From JBBPZK01 sp965219175 (GTDB taxonomy: Bacteria > Actinomycetota > Rubrobacteria > Rubrobacterales > Rubrobacteraceae), in assembly GCA_965219175.1 (NCBI GenBank), contig CBDCNI010000001.1:2356001-2420000 (forward strand): DNA of 64,000 nt. Reading direction: 5' to 3'. The first letter of the stretch is position 1. Each line of letters begins with the position of its first letter. The translations under genes and the position numbers were made by a program. Under the pieces are notes generated by a model. The model searched no databases, was not told the origin of the DNA, and saw only the letters and a list, made by a program, of their open reading frames with translations. Shown here in pieces: positions 51,560-58,776 of this stretch.

Positions 51560-52651
51560 GTGCCGACCAACACAGGCATAACCGACCTTCCCGCCCTCAT
51601 AGAAACGCTGCCCAATGCAGATCAGAAACTCGTCTGCCGCATCCTCGACGTGACCGAAACGACCGGCAGGCTAGATCCGCCGGAGAGCATGGAATCCTGG
51701 ATCGAGAAATCCTTCGGCTCTGTGGAGGCCGTGCGCGAACAACGGATAGTGAAGGTCACGAACCGGGTGACGCTCGAAGGCACCCTCTTCAACGGCCTGC
51801 GCGCCTCCCGCCCGCTCGACACCGGCGTCGATACGGACCTGGAAAGTGAGATCGAAGCTACCAGAGGCGACCCGTTCTGCAACCCCGAACGAGGCACACC
51901 CGCCGACACTTTCGGTCGCGTCCGGGGCGAGCACTCGGTTACGGCCTCGAACATCGCCAAGTACGACGGCTTTCACGGCATCATCGTCTTCGACGACCAC
52001 AACCCGCTCCACTTCACCCCCGAGAAAGTCTCGGACTACATCTCCGTCGGCCTGGAATGGGGCCGCGAGGCGCGAGAGGCGGACCCCGAAGCCCGCTACC
52101 TCTTCCTGATGTGGAACTGCCTCTGGCGGGCGGGCGGCTCCATAATCCACGGTCACGCCCAGGTTACGGCCACGCGCGGAATGCACTACCCGAAGGTCGA
52201 GTGCCTGCGCCGGGCGGCAGCGTCCTACAGAGAAGACCATGGGTCGAACTACTTCGACGACCTGTACAGCCTCCACGACGCGCTAGGGCTAGGAATACCT
52301 GCCCCGGAAGGAGTCAGAGCTTTCGCCAGCCTCACACCCGTCAAGGAGAAGGAAGTCGTGATCCTCGGCCCCGACCTCCGAGACGAAGCACTGCGCCGGA
52401 CCGTCGCAAAGGCCCTGAGAGGTTACGTCGAAACCCTCGGAGTCGGCAGTTTCAACGTCGCCTTCTACCTCCCACCGCTGTCCGGCGCGGAGGAGGACTG
52501 GTCCGGGTTCCCGGTGGTCGTCCATCTCGTTGACCGGGGAGACCCGTCGAACCGGACCTCGGACGTAGGGGCGATGGAACTCTACGCAGCCTCGGTGGTC
52601 GCCACGGACCCGTTCGAGGTCGTCCGGGCTTTCGGAGATACGCTCTCGTAA
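51560..52651 (+). CDS. GalT-like nucleotidyltransferase
   Basis: 363 residues. GTG start, overlapping nothing and two bases after the fusion gene. HIT-superfamily active site GGSIIHGHAQVTATRGMHYP, with HGHAQ matching the HxHxQ of galactose-1-phosphate uridylyltransferase rather than the HxHxH of HIT hydrolases. NPLHFTPEKVSDYISVGLEW fits the GalT-like fold. Probably interconverts a sugar 1-phosphate and a nucleotide sugar, perhaps to supply the donor for the two glycosyltransferases upstream. Exact substrates unknown. Confidence 0.75.
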   Translation: MPTNTGITDLPALIETLPNADQKLVCRILDVTETTGRLDPPESMESWIEKSFGSVEAVREQRIVKVTNRVTLEGTLFNGLRASRPLDTGVDTDLESEIEATRGDPFCNPERGTPADTFGRVRGEHSVTASNIAKYDGFHGIIVFDDHNPLHFTPEKVSDYISVGLEWGREAREADPEARYLFLMWNCLWRAGGSIIHGHAQVTATRGMHYPKVECLRRAAASYREDHGSNYFDDLYSLHDALGLGIPAPEGVRAFASLTPVKEKEVVILGPDLRDEALRRTVAKALRGYVETLGVGSFNVAFYLPPLSGAEEDWSGFPVVVHLVDRGDPSNRTSDVGAMELYAASVVATDPFEVVRAFGDTLS

Positions 52652-52658
52652 GAGTTTG

Positions 52659-53771
52659 TCAGGGCTTGGAGCCACTGCCCGCCGGTAGCGGCTCTTCTTC
52701 GGACCTCTGCTCGTCCGACTCTCTCTTCTCTTGAGAATCGGAATCCTTCTTCAGGACCGTCTCTTCCAGAAGGACGGCCACGAACGCCGCCGCCGGGACC
52801 GCCAGGACCACGCCGGCGAGGCCGAGCAGGCTGCCCAGGGCCAGGAAAGAGATGAGCACGACCGCCGGGTGCAGGCGGACCTGGTGGCCCATGACCAGCG
52901 GCTGTATGAGTTGGCCGTCGAGTTGGTCTACGATCAGGAACAGCACCACGACCAGCAGCGCTTTTACCGGCGAGATGGTCAGCGCCACGAGCAGCGGCAG
53001 GGTGGCGGCGACCACCTGCCCGACGTAGGGGACAAGTTCCAGTAAGCCCGCTTCGATACCGAAGATAAAAGGTAGTGGGACGCCTATAAGCCAGAGACCG
53101 ACCCCGACGCCCGTCCCGACCACGAACATCGCGACTACGGTGCCGAGGATCCAACCACGAAGCCTGACTTTGAGGTTTTCGATCACCGACTTGAACTCCC
53201 CCCGATGCTCCTGCGGCACAAAACGTAAACCCCCGTTTATGAGCGAACCAGGGCTTATTGAGAAGTAGATGGATAGGAAGAACACGGCCACGATATCCAC
53301 GGCTATTCCTCCCAGCGCTATCGTCAGCCGGGGCAGCGACTGAAGCTCCTGGTCGAGGAAACCTTTCAGCCGGTTCGATAGGCTGGCGACGTTCGGGAAA
53401 AGGCCCGTGCTGTCGTGCAACTGTTGGGACAACCTCGTCAGCGAGTTCAGAGACCCGGAAGCGTTCGAACCAACGAGGGCGTAAAGCTCTTGTAGAACGC
53501 GTGGCGCCACGAAAACCCACAGAAAGACCAGCAATGCTCCCAGGACCAACACGAGCACGATGCTCGACAACCACGGCTTTAACCCCAGGCTGGAGAAGTA
53601 GTTCACGACCGTTCGGAGGACCAGGGCGATCAGTGCGGATATCGCCACGAGTTCCAGAACCGGGATCAACTCGTACCCGATGAACAGCGCGGCTGCGAGG
53701 AGTACGGCCAGCGGAGCGCCCCGAGTCAGCCTGTTATACCAGTGGCCTTCCGTGCGATCTACTGAGGGCAT
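52659..53771 (-). CDS. AI-2E family transporter (PerM-like permease)
   Basis: 370 residues from ATG at 53771; the upstream frame extension is not membrane-like. About eight transmembrane helices in the PerM pattern: two helices at the start, a long hydrophilic loop with FLDQELQSLPRLT, then the LLELVPYVGQVVAATLPLL signature and IVDQLDGQLIQPLVMGHQVRLHP. The charged tail (DSDSQEKRESDEQRSEEE) is cytoplasmic. Members export small molecules or ions; substrate unknown. Convergent with the GalT-like gene. Confidence 0.87.
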   Translation of the reverse strand: MPSVDRTEGHWYNRLTRGAPLAVLLAAALFIGYELIPVLELVAISALIALVLRTVVNYFSSLGLKPWLSSIVLVLVLGALLVFLWVFVAPRVLQELYALVGSNASGSLNSLTRLSQQLHDSTGLFPNVASLSNRLKGFLDQELQSLPRLTIALGGIAVDIVAVFFLSIYFSISPGSLINGGLRFVPQEHRGEFKSVIENLKVRLRGWILGTVVAMFVVGTGVGVGLWLIGVPLPFIFGIEAGLLELVPYVGQVVAATLPLLVALTISPVKALLVVVLFLIVDQLDGQLIQPLVMGHQVRLHPAVVLISFLALGSLLGLAGVVLAVPAAAFVAVLLEETVLKKDSDSQEKRESDEQRSEEEPLPAGSGSKP

Positions 53772-54120
53772 CTTCTTCTCCGGTCGGCTTCTCTGTGTAC
53801 CTGCCTGATGTTCTACCCGCGCTACCGATATTCTACGACCCGAGCCGCCATATTCACCAGATTCTTTACGAGCCGCCGACCGAAACCCGTCGTAATCCAC
53901 CGCCTGTTATCCTAAGTCCGACGACAGACTTCCGGCGGTCTGGGCTTCATAAGCCACTCGGGACGCAGGGATATGGGTGGACGCCACGAAATAATTAACG
54001 AGACTTTTACGGTACGGCAACTTGCTCTTACGAGGCTTTCATAAAATTGGAGTAGTGTACGGTAAGTGTGGAAACGTAATTCCAGCAGGGAGAGTACCGC
54101 TAGCGTGAAGAAGCTATGAG
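53772..54120. other. Intergenic region between divergent transporters
   Basis: About 350 bases between the AI-2E permease and the MFS transporter, which are transcribed away from each other. The right half (53990-54080) is A+T-rich and probably holds the MFS promoter, with TAAAAT near 54042, but no matching -35 element at good spacing was seen. Short repeats of TACGGTA occur near 54012 and 54059. Nothing else is recognised. Confidence 0.5.
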
Positions 54121-55470
54121 TTGGCTGTAAAGGATCGGACGTTTCCAGAGCGTCTGTACGAGTGGGTAACCGACGAGGACCCGGAAGGGCATACCTGCGA
54201 CGCGATCCCGGAGGAAGCGTGCAGAGAGGCCCCGAGAAATTTCCTGCTCAACGCCGCCAACGGAGCCGCCACCAAACTGGCCGAGCAGATCGCGAGCCCC
54301 GGCCTGGTCCTGAGTTGGCTGCTCGCTACGCTCGGCGCCCCGGTTGCCCTGGTCGGTCTACTCGAACCCGTGCGCCAGGGAGGGTCTCTCCTGCCCCAAC
54401 TCGCCGTCTCCGGGAAGATGCGCGCCTACGCCCGGCGCAAGTGGTTCTGGGTAGCGGCGGGCGTCACCCAAGCGATCTCACTCCTGGTGATGCTCTTCGC
54501 CGCCCTGACCATGAACGGCGCCGCGGCGGGCTGGACCATAGTCGGGGCGCTCGCGGTGTTCAGCGCGGCGAGCGGGGTAGGATCCGTCGCGTTCAGCGAC
54601 GTGATGGGCAAGACGATACCGAAGGGTAAGCGGGGTCAGCTCCTCGGCCTGAGGTCCACTATTGGGGGCGCTTTCACTATACTGGCCGGCCTGATCCTCT
54701 ACGGCCGGGTAGGTGCCAACGCCGGGGTCGGAGTCTTCGTGGTCCTCCTCGGAGTCGCCGCGACGCTCTGGGCTCTGGCGGCTTTCCTGTTCTCACTCAC
54801 GACCGAAGAACCGGGAGCCACGACGGGGAGCCGCAACACTTTGAGCGAAGCGAAGTCCGGCCTGGGCCTTCTCGTCCGGGTACCCGGCTTTCGACGGTTC
54901 ATCATCGCCCGAGCCTTCCTCCTCTCCGTGGAACTTTCGATCCCCTTCTACTCCCTACGAGCCAGAGAGATTACCAGCGCCGGCGGAGGGCTTGGCCTTT
55001 TCATAGTGGCCCTCGGTGTCGCCGCCCTTATAGGCAGCCCCATATGGGGACGTCTCTCCGACCGGAACTCGAACCGGCTGGTCATGGGGCTCGGGGCCGC
55101 GGCCGGCACGCTGGCGGCGGCCGGCGCCCTCTTCATGGGGCTGCTCGTCTCCGGGAACGCGAGCCCCTACTTGTACGTCCCGATCTTCCTGCTCGTGGGC
55201 CTGGCCCAGTCCGCCATCCGCGTCGGCCGGAAGAGCTACCTCGTCGATGCCGCCCCGACCGACGAACGACCTCTATACAAAGCCGTCGCGAACACCACCG
55301 TCGGCCTGCTGACCCTATCCTTCGCGGCCCTCGGCCTACTAGCCCAGGTCCTGGGAGTGGACGCGGTGCTCGTCGTACTCCTGGCACTCGGATTGCTCGG
55401 CGTCGCAGCCTGCTGGTACATGCCGGAAGCAGAGCGTATGGTCGATTCAGCTAGTCAGCGTTTCAGCTAG
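54121..55470 (+). CDS. Major facilitator superfamily transporter
   Basis: 449 residues, TTG start without a strong ribosome binding site. A 55-residue hydrophilic N terminus with Cys and Glu/Asp clusters precedes about 12 transmembrane helices. GRLSDRNSNRLVMG in the middle loop matches the MFS loop motif. Substrate not predictable. The last seven codons (SASQRFS) are part of the octamer array, and the stop TAG is within a unit. Confidence 0.85.
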   Translation: MAVKDRTFPERLYEWVTDEDPEGHTCDAIPEEACREAPRNFLLNAANGAATKLAEQIASPGLVLSWLLATLGAPVALVGLLEPVRQGGSLLPQLAVSGKMRAYARRKWFWVAAGVTQAISLLVMLFAALTMNGAAAGWTIVGALAVFSAASGVGSVAFSDVMGKTIPKGKRGQLLGLRSTIGGAFTILAGLILYGRVGANAGVGVFVVLLGVAATLWALAAFLFSLTTEEPGATTGSRNTLSEAKSGLGLLVRVPGFRRFIIARAFLLSVELSIPFYSLRAREITSAGGGLGLFIVALGVAALIGSPIWGRLSDRNSNRLVMGLGAAAGTLAAAGALFMGLLVSGNASPYLYVPIFLLVGLAQSAIRVGRKSYLVDAAPTDERPLYKAVANTTVGLLTLSFAALGLLAQVLGVDAVLVVLLALGLLGVAACWYMPEAERMVDSASQRFS

Positions 55471-55565
55471 TCAGCGTCTTGCGCTCAGGAAGGGAAGGTT
55501 CCGCACCGTAGTTTCGAGACAACGACTACGTTTGGCCGAACCGCTTTTGCTGATCGGCTGACTAG
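55444..55565. repeat. Inverted octamer array at the MFS gene end (locus 3)
   Basis: Four contiguous NNNTCAGC units (55444-55475), the first three coding for the end of the MFS transporter and the fourth (TAGTCAGC) starting with its stop codon. After about 70 bases come two GCTGANNN units (55549-55564). The second arm is cut by the insertion sequence: the last unit ends in the CTAG target-site copy. Confidence 0.85.
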
Positions 55566-55583
55566 GGCGAATCGACAATTGGA

Positions 55584-56012
55584 TCAGATCCACATGAGAG
55601 AAGCGGCCAGATAGAGGAAAGACTTGAAGTAGAAGGCCTTCCTATCGTAGCGAGTGGCTATGCGCCGGAAGCGCTTTAGCTTGTTGAAGGCTCTCTCAAT
55701 GAGGTTTCGCTCTTTGTATAGCTCTCGGTCGTACTCTCTTTTTACCTTCCGATTGGATCTCGGTGGGATAACGGCAACCGCCCCAAGTTCCTTGACCTTT
55801 TGGAGAACCCTCTCTGTATCGTAGCCCTTGTCGGCGATCACGTACCCGGTTTGTACTCCTTCAAGTAGCCTCTCGGCCTCTTTCGCGTCGTTGGTCTGAC
55901 CCGCTGTGAGCAAGAATCGCACGGGACGGCCCAGAGCATCGGTTGTCATGTGGATCTTCGTGCTCAAACCTCCTCGAGAACGCCCCAAAGCCTCGTTTTC
56001 GCCCCCCTTTTT
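55584..56012 (-). CDS. IS5 transposase, frame B (made by -1 frameshift)
   Basis: Downstream reading frame of the transposase. No proper start of its own: it joins the first frame by a -1 shift at the A5G6 run (56012-56002), in which tRNA-Lys on AAA can slip back one base to another AAA. It supplies the second Asp (VIADKGYDTERVL) and the Glu (YKERNLIERAFNKLKRFRR) of the DDE triad. Ends YLAASLMWI. Confidence 0.88.
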   Translation of the reverse strand, partial: KKGGENEALGRSRGGLSTKIHMTTDALGRPVRFLLTAGQTNDAKEAERLLEGVQTGYVIADKGYDTERVLQKVKELGAVAVIPPRSNRKVKREYDRELYKERNLIERAFNKLKRFRRIATRYDRKAFYFKSFLYLAASLMWI

Positions 56013-56347
56013 GTCCCCCCTTTTCCTGTAGTCGCTTGCTGATGAGCCCTTACGATTGAAGTGTCGATCATCAGGTACTCATTGTCCGCGTCACTTGTGA
56101 GAACATCAAATATCTCTTCCCACACTCCAAACCTCGCCCAGCGAGTGAAGCGCTTATGGTTGCTCTTCCAGTTACCGTAACGCTCTGGCATATGACACCA
56201 GTACGCTCCGCTGCGCAACACCCACAACACTCCATTGACGAAATTCCGGTTATCTCGGGCTGTGCGGCCTCGATCTCCCGCTTTGCCGGGAAGCAGATCC
56301 TTGATCTTTTGCCACTGAGCTTCCGTGAGTTCGTATCGCTTAGGCAT
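55964..56347 (-). CDS. IS5 transposase, frame A
   Basis: 127 residues, ATG at 56347. N-terminal DUF4096-type segment RYELTEAQWQKIKDLLPGK, GVLWVLRSGAYWCHMPERYG and the first catalytic Asp in YLMIDTSIVRAHQ. Two G6 tracts flank ACAAAAA near its end. Translation either ends in GVLEEV or shifts into frame B to give the full enzyme; the short product may act as an inhibitor, as in other IS427-group elements. Confidence 0.9.
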   Translation of the reverse strand: MPKRYELTEAQWQKIKDLLPGKAGDRGRTARDNRNFVNGVLWVLRSGAYWCHMPERYGNWKSNHKRFTRWARFGVWEEIFDVLTSDADNEYLMIDTSIVRAHQQATTGKGGTKRGAKTRLWGVLEEV

Positions 56348-56428
56348 ATCTGCACCTCACTTGCGCTTGCCTACACGTGAGTGAAGCAGATGTTAACCTA
56401 TATGTCGATTCGCCCTAGATGAGTTGAG

Positions 56429-56995
56429 TTACTCTATCTCCTTGCCGGTTTCTATCTTCACCCCGGCGAACTCGACCTCCACCGGCTCCGCGAAGCGCTT
56501 GCCGTTGTCTTTGTCGTGGCGGGGAAAGTCCGGGACTTCGATGCGCACCTTCATCGTGTATTCTCCGTCTCCGGGGACGTGCCAGTTGCGCCCGTAGTGG
56601 TATAGCCACGGATGCCAGAGAAACGCCTGCCGGTGGGTACCAACCTCTTCACCTTCGCCGTTTGTGAGCGTCGCGTACACTTCTAATCCGGGGATAAAGC
56701 GTCCGTCGGCCCCGTCCCTCACGGAGACTTCGACGTGGACGTTCTCGTCCTCGGGGTTGTGCCACACGAGTTCTCCGCCCTCCAGCTCGTACATGCCCTC
56801 CGCCTCCTCGACGGCGTACCCTACCAGGTACTCCCCGGCCGGCTTCTCGCCCCCGTCGTCGGCGACCTCCCCGGTCATATGTTCGAGGGCCTTCTGAAGC
56901 GCATCCCCTTGATCCTTCGCCAGGCGAAGCTCTTTCTCGGTCGCCTCGCCGCTCGGCTCCATCGGGGGCTGATGGGCGTCTGTATCCTGGGCCAT
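56429..56995 (-). CDS. P19/Tp34-like iron-transport-fold protein
   Basis: 188 residues, ATG at 56995. After a hydrophilic N terminus of about 50 residues, the region from GEYLVGYAVEEAEGMYELEG to the end resembles the P19-type periplasmic iron-transport domain: HVEVSVRDGADGRFIPGLEV, LYHYGRNWHVPGDGEYTMKV (HYG is the metal-site region) and PVEVEF. No signal peptide, lipobox or Tat motif is visible, which is odd for a family that normally acts outside the membrane. Its 3' end lies 15 bases from the insertion sequence. Confidence 0.6.
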   Translation of the reverse strand: MAQDTDAHQPPMEPSGEATEKELRLAKDQGDALQKALEHMTGEVADDGGEKPAGEYLVGYAVEEAEGMYELEGGELVWHNPEDENVHVEVSVRDGADGRFIPGLEVYATLTNGEGEEVGTHRQAFLWHPWLYHYGRNWHVPGDGEYTMKVRIEVPDFPRHDKDNGKRFAEPVEVEFAGVKIETGKEIE

Positions 56996-57105
56996 GATTC
57001 GTCCTTTCCTCGCTTTCGATCCCCAGAGTGTCCCAAACCCATGTGAAGGCTCGATAAGCTACCATTAACCGTGGGTAAAGAGCAGGTTAATATTCTGTGA
57101 TCTTA

Positions 57106-57990
57106 CTACCGTTGGGGTTCGGCTATCTCTTCCCAGGCGTCCTCCAGACCGTTGCGACTATCCTGAATGACTTTCGAGAGTTCGTCGTCCCAAAGAGAGT
57201 CGGGGACTTCGTCGGAGAAGATCTCCAACGTGTATGGACCATCGTAGCCGGTCTCACGGACAGCCCGCAGCAACTTCGCCGTAGGGATCTCACCCTCCCC
57301 GACGACGTGGCGGTCGGCGAAGGAACGGGGCGTCTTCCAGTCACTGACCTGGACCACGAAGATGCGATCGCCGCAACCCTTGATCTCCTCGACGACGCTT
57401 TCGTTCTGCCAGATGTTCCAGGTATCGACGCAGACGCCGAAATTCTCCCGATCAACCACCTCGACCACCCGCATCGCCTGCGACAACGTCCATATAGCCG
57501 ACTCCACGTTCATCAGTACCGGGTTGAGCGGCTCCAGAGCTATCTTCACCCCGTGCTCCCCAGAAAAGTCGGCCAGCGACCGGTACTCTTTCGCAGCCGT
57601 CTCTATAGCATCTATGACGTTCCCTCCTGGTGACGGACCGGTGTTGCAAACGAAGGGTACGCCCGGCGCGAATCCGGCGACGCGCTCGATGGCGCTCCGG
57701 AAATGTTCTATCCGCTCGTCCAGATCTCCGGGATGCCGCTGGGTGCGGCTTGGATACAGTGTTCGGACGGCGGGCTGGACCGAGCTTATTTCGAGGCCCG
57801 CATCGGCGACGAGCGCGAGTTGCTCCTCGGCCCGACCCTGACCCACGTCCAACTTGAACTCGCAGACCTCTATAGTGTCCACACCGAGCCGGGCGTATTC
57901 CTCCACGTCCCGCTCGAAGCTCCAGGGCGTGGTCGTAAACTGGCTGACGCCGAACCGGAACGGCGCGGACTTCGCCACAGGCTCTGTCAC
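57106..57990 (-). CDS. Sugar phosphate isomerase/epimerase (TIM barrel)
   Basis: 294 residues, GTG start at 57990, six bases after the SDR stop. AP-endonuclease-2-type barrel: FRFGVSQFTTTPWSFERDVEE, GVDTIEVCEFKLDVG, VKIALEPLNPVLMN with a metal-binding Glu, FGVCVDTWNIWQ, and VQVSDWKTPR. Similar to IolE/IolI and hydroxypyruvate isomerase-like proteins. Last gene of the hydrolase-SDR-isomerase operon; substrate inferred to be a sugar or glycerate derivative. Confidence 0.83.
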   Translation of the reverse strand: MTEPVAKSAPFRFGVSQFTTTPWSFERDVEEYARLGVDTIEVCEFKLDVGQGRAEEQLALVADAGLEISSVQPAVRTLYPSRTQRHPGDLDERIEHFRSAIERVAGFAPGVPFVCNTGPSPGGNVIDAIETAAKEYRSLADFSGEHGVKIALEPLNPVLMNVESAIWTLSQAMRVVEVVDRENFGVCVDTWNIWQNESVVEEIKGCGDRIFVVQVSDWKTPRSFADRHVVGEGEIPTAKLLRAVRETGYDGPYTLEIFSDEVPDSLWDDELSKVIQDSRNGLEDAWEEIAEPQR

Positions 57991-57996
57991 TGCGCC

Positions 57997-58764
57997 CTAC
58001 AGGCTTCCGGCGTGACGCATCATGCCGCCGTCTATGACGAAGGTGCTGCCGGTGACGTAGGCCGAGGCGTCGGAGGCGAGGTAGAGGGTCAGGTCCGCTA
58101 TCTCCTCCGGCTTGCCCATCCTGTTCAACGGGATCTCCGAGAGCAACTCCTCCATCTGCTCCGGATGCTCTTTGAGGTTCTCGTTTATGGGGGTCATCAC
58201 GGCGCCTGGCGCGACGTTGTTCACCGTGATGCCGTGCGGGGCGAGCTCCACGGCGATCGTGCGCATCAACATCCTGACACCGCCCTTCGCCGCGCAGTAA
58301 GTAGCGTTGGTCGGCATCGGCCGATCCTCGTGGACCGAGGATATGTTGATAATGCGCCCACCGTCGCCCTGCTCGACCATCTGCTTTCCTGCTTCCTGGC
58401 AGCCGAGCCAGACCCCGGCGAGGTCGACGGAGATGACCTGTTGGAACAACTCGAACGAGGTCTCAAGGAACGGAACTTTCTCCTCCATGCCGGCGTTGTT
58501 GACCATGATGTCAAGACGCCCGAACTCCTCCACGGTCTTCTGGACCAGGTTCTGCACGCTCTCCGGGTCTGATACGTCGGCCTGGACGGAGATGGCCTTG
58601 CCTCCGGCTTTCTCGATCTCCCCGACGACCTCCTCCGCCTCCTCCGGGTGACTCCTGTAGTTGACCGTGACCGAGGCGCCTTCCTTGCCGAAAGCGACCG
58701 CGATAGCCCGCCCGATCCCGAGCGAAGACCCGGTGACTATGGCGACCTTGTTCTCTAGCTGCAT
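57997..58764 (-). CDS. Short-chain dehydrogenase (glucose 1-dehydrogenase-like)
   Basis: 255 residues. Cofactor site VTGSSLGIGRAIA, NNAG, catalytic Ser in INISSVHED and Tyr/Lys in YCAAKGG. The end YVTGSTFVIDGGMM is typical of glucose 1-dehydrogenases of the SDR family. Lies 12 bases after the GH63 gene, so it may oxidise the hexose that hydrolase releases. Confidence 0.88.
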   Translation of the reverse strand: MQLENKVAIVTGSSLGIGRAIAVAFGKEGASVTVNYRSHPEEAEEVVGEIEKAGGKAISVQADVSDPESVQNLVQKTVEEFGRLDIMVNNAGMEEKVPFLETSFELFQQVISVDLAGVWLGCQEAGKQMVEQGDGGRIINISSVHEDRPMPTNATYCAAKGGVRMLMRTIAVELAPHGITVNNVAPGAVMTPINENLKEHPEQMEELLSEIPLNRMGKPEEIADLTLYLASDASAYVTGSTFVIDGGMMRHAGSL

Positions 58765-58776
58765 AAACTTTCCTCT

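Larger units (their letters stand above)
55566..56414 (-). mobile_element. IS5 family (IS427-group-like) insertion sequence
   Basis: 849 bp. Perfect 12-bp terminal inverted repeats GGCGAATCGACA (55566-55577) and TGTCGATTCGCC (56403-56414), flanked by CTAG on both sides (55562-55565 and 56415-56418) as target-site duplication. It carries a two-frame DDE transposase on the minus strand. All parts look intact, so this is probably a recent, active copy. Confidence 0.92.

Noticed and set aside
51558..51581. ATG overlapping the stop of the fusion gene as the start of the GalT-like gene
   Set aside because: That ATG is in another frame and reaches a stop after seven codons. GTG at 51560 begins the long conserved frame.
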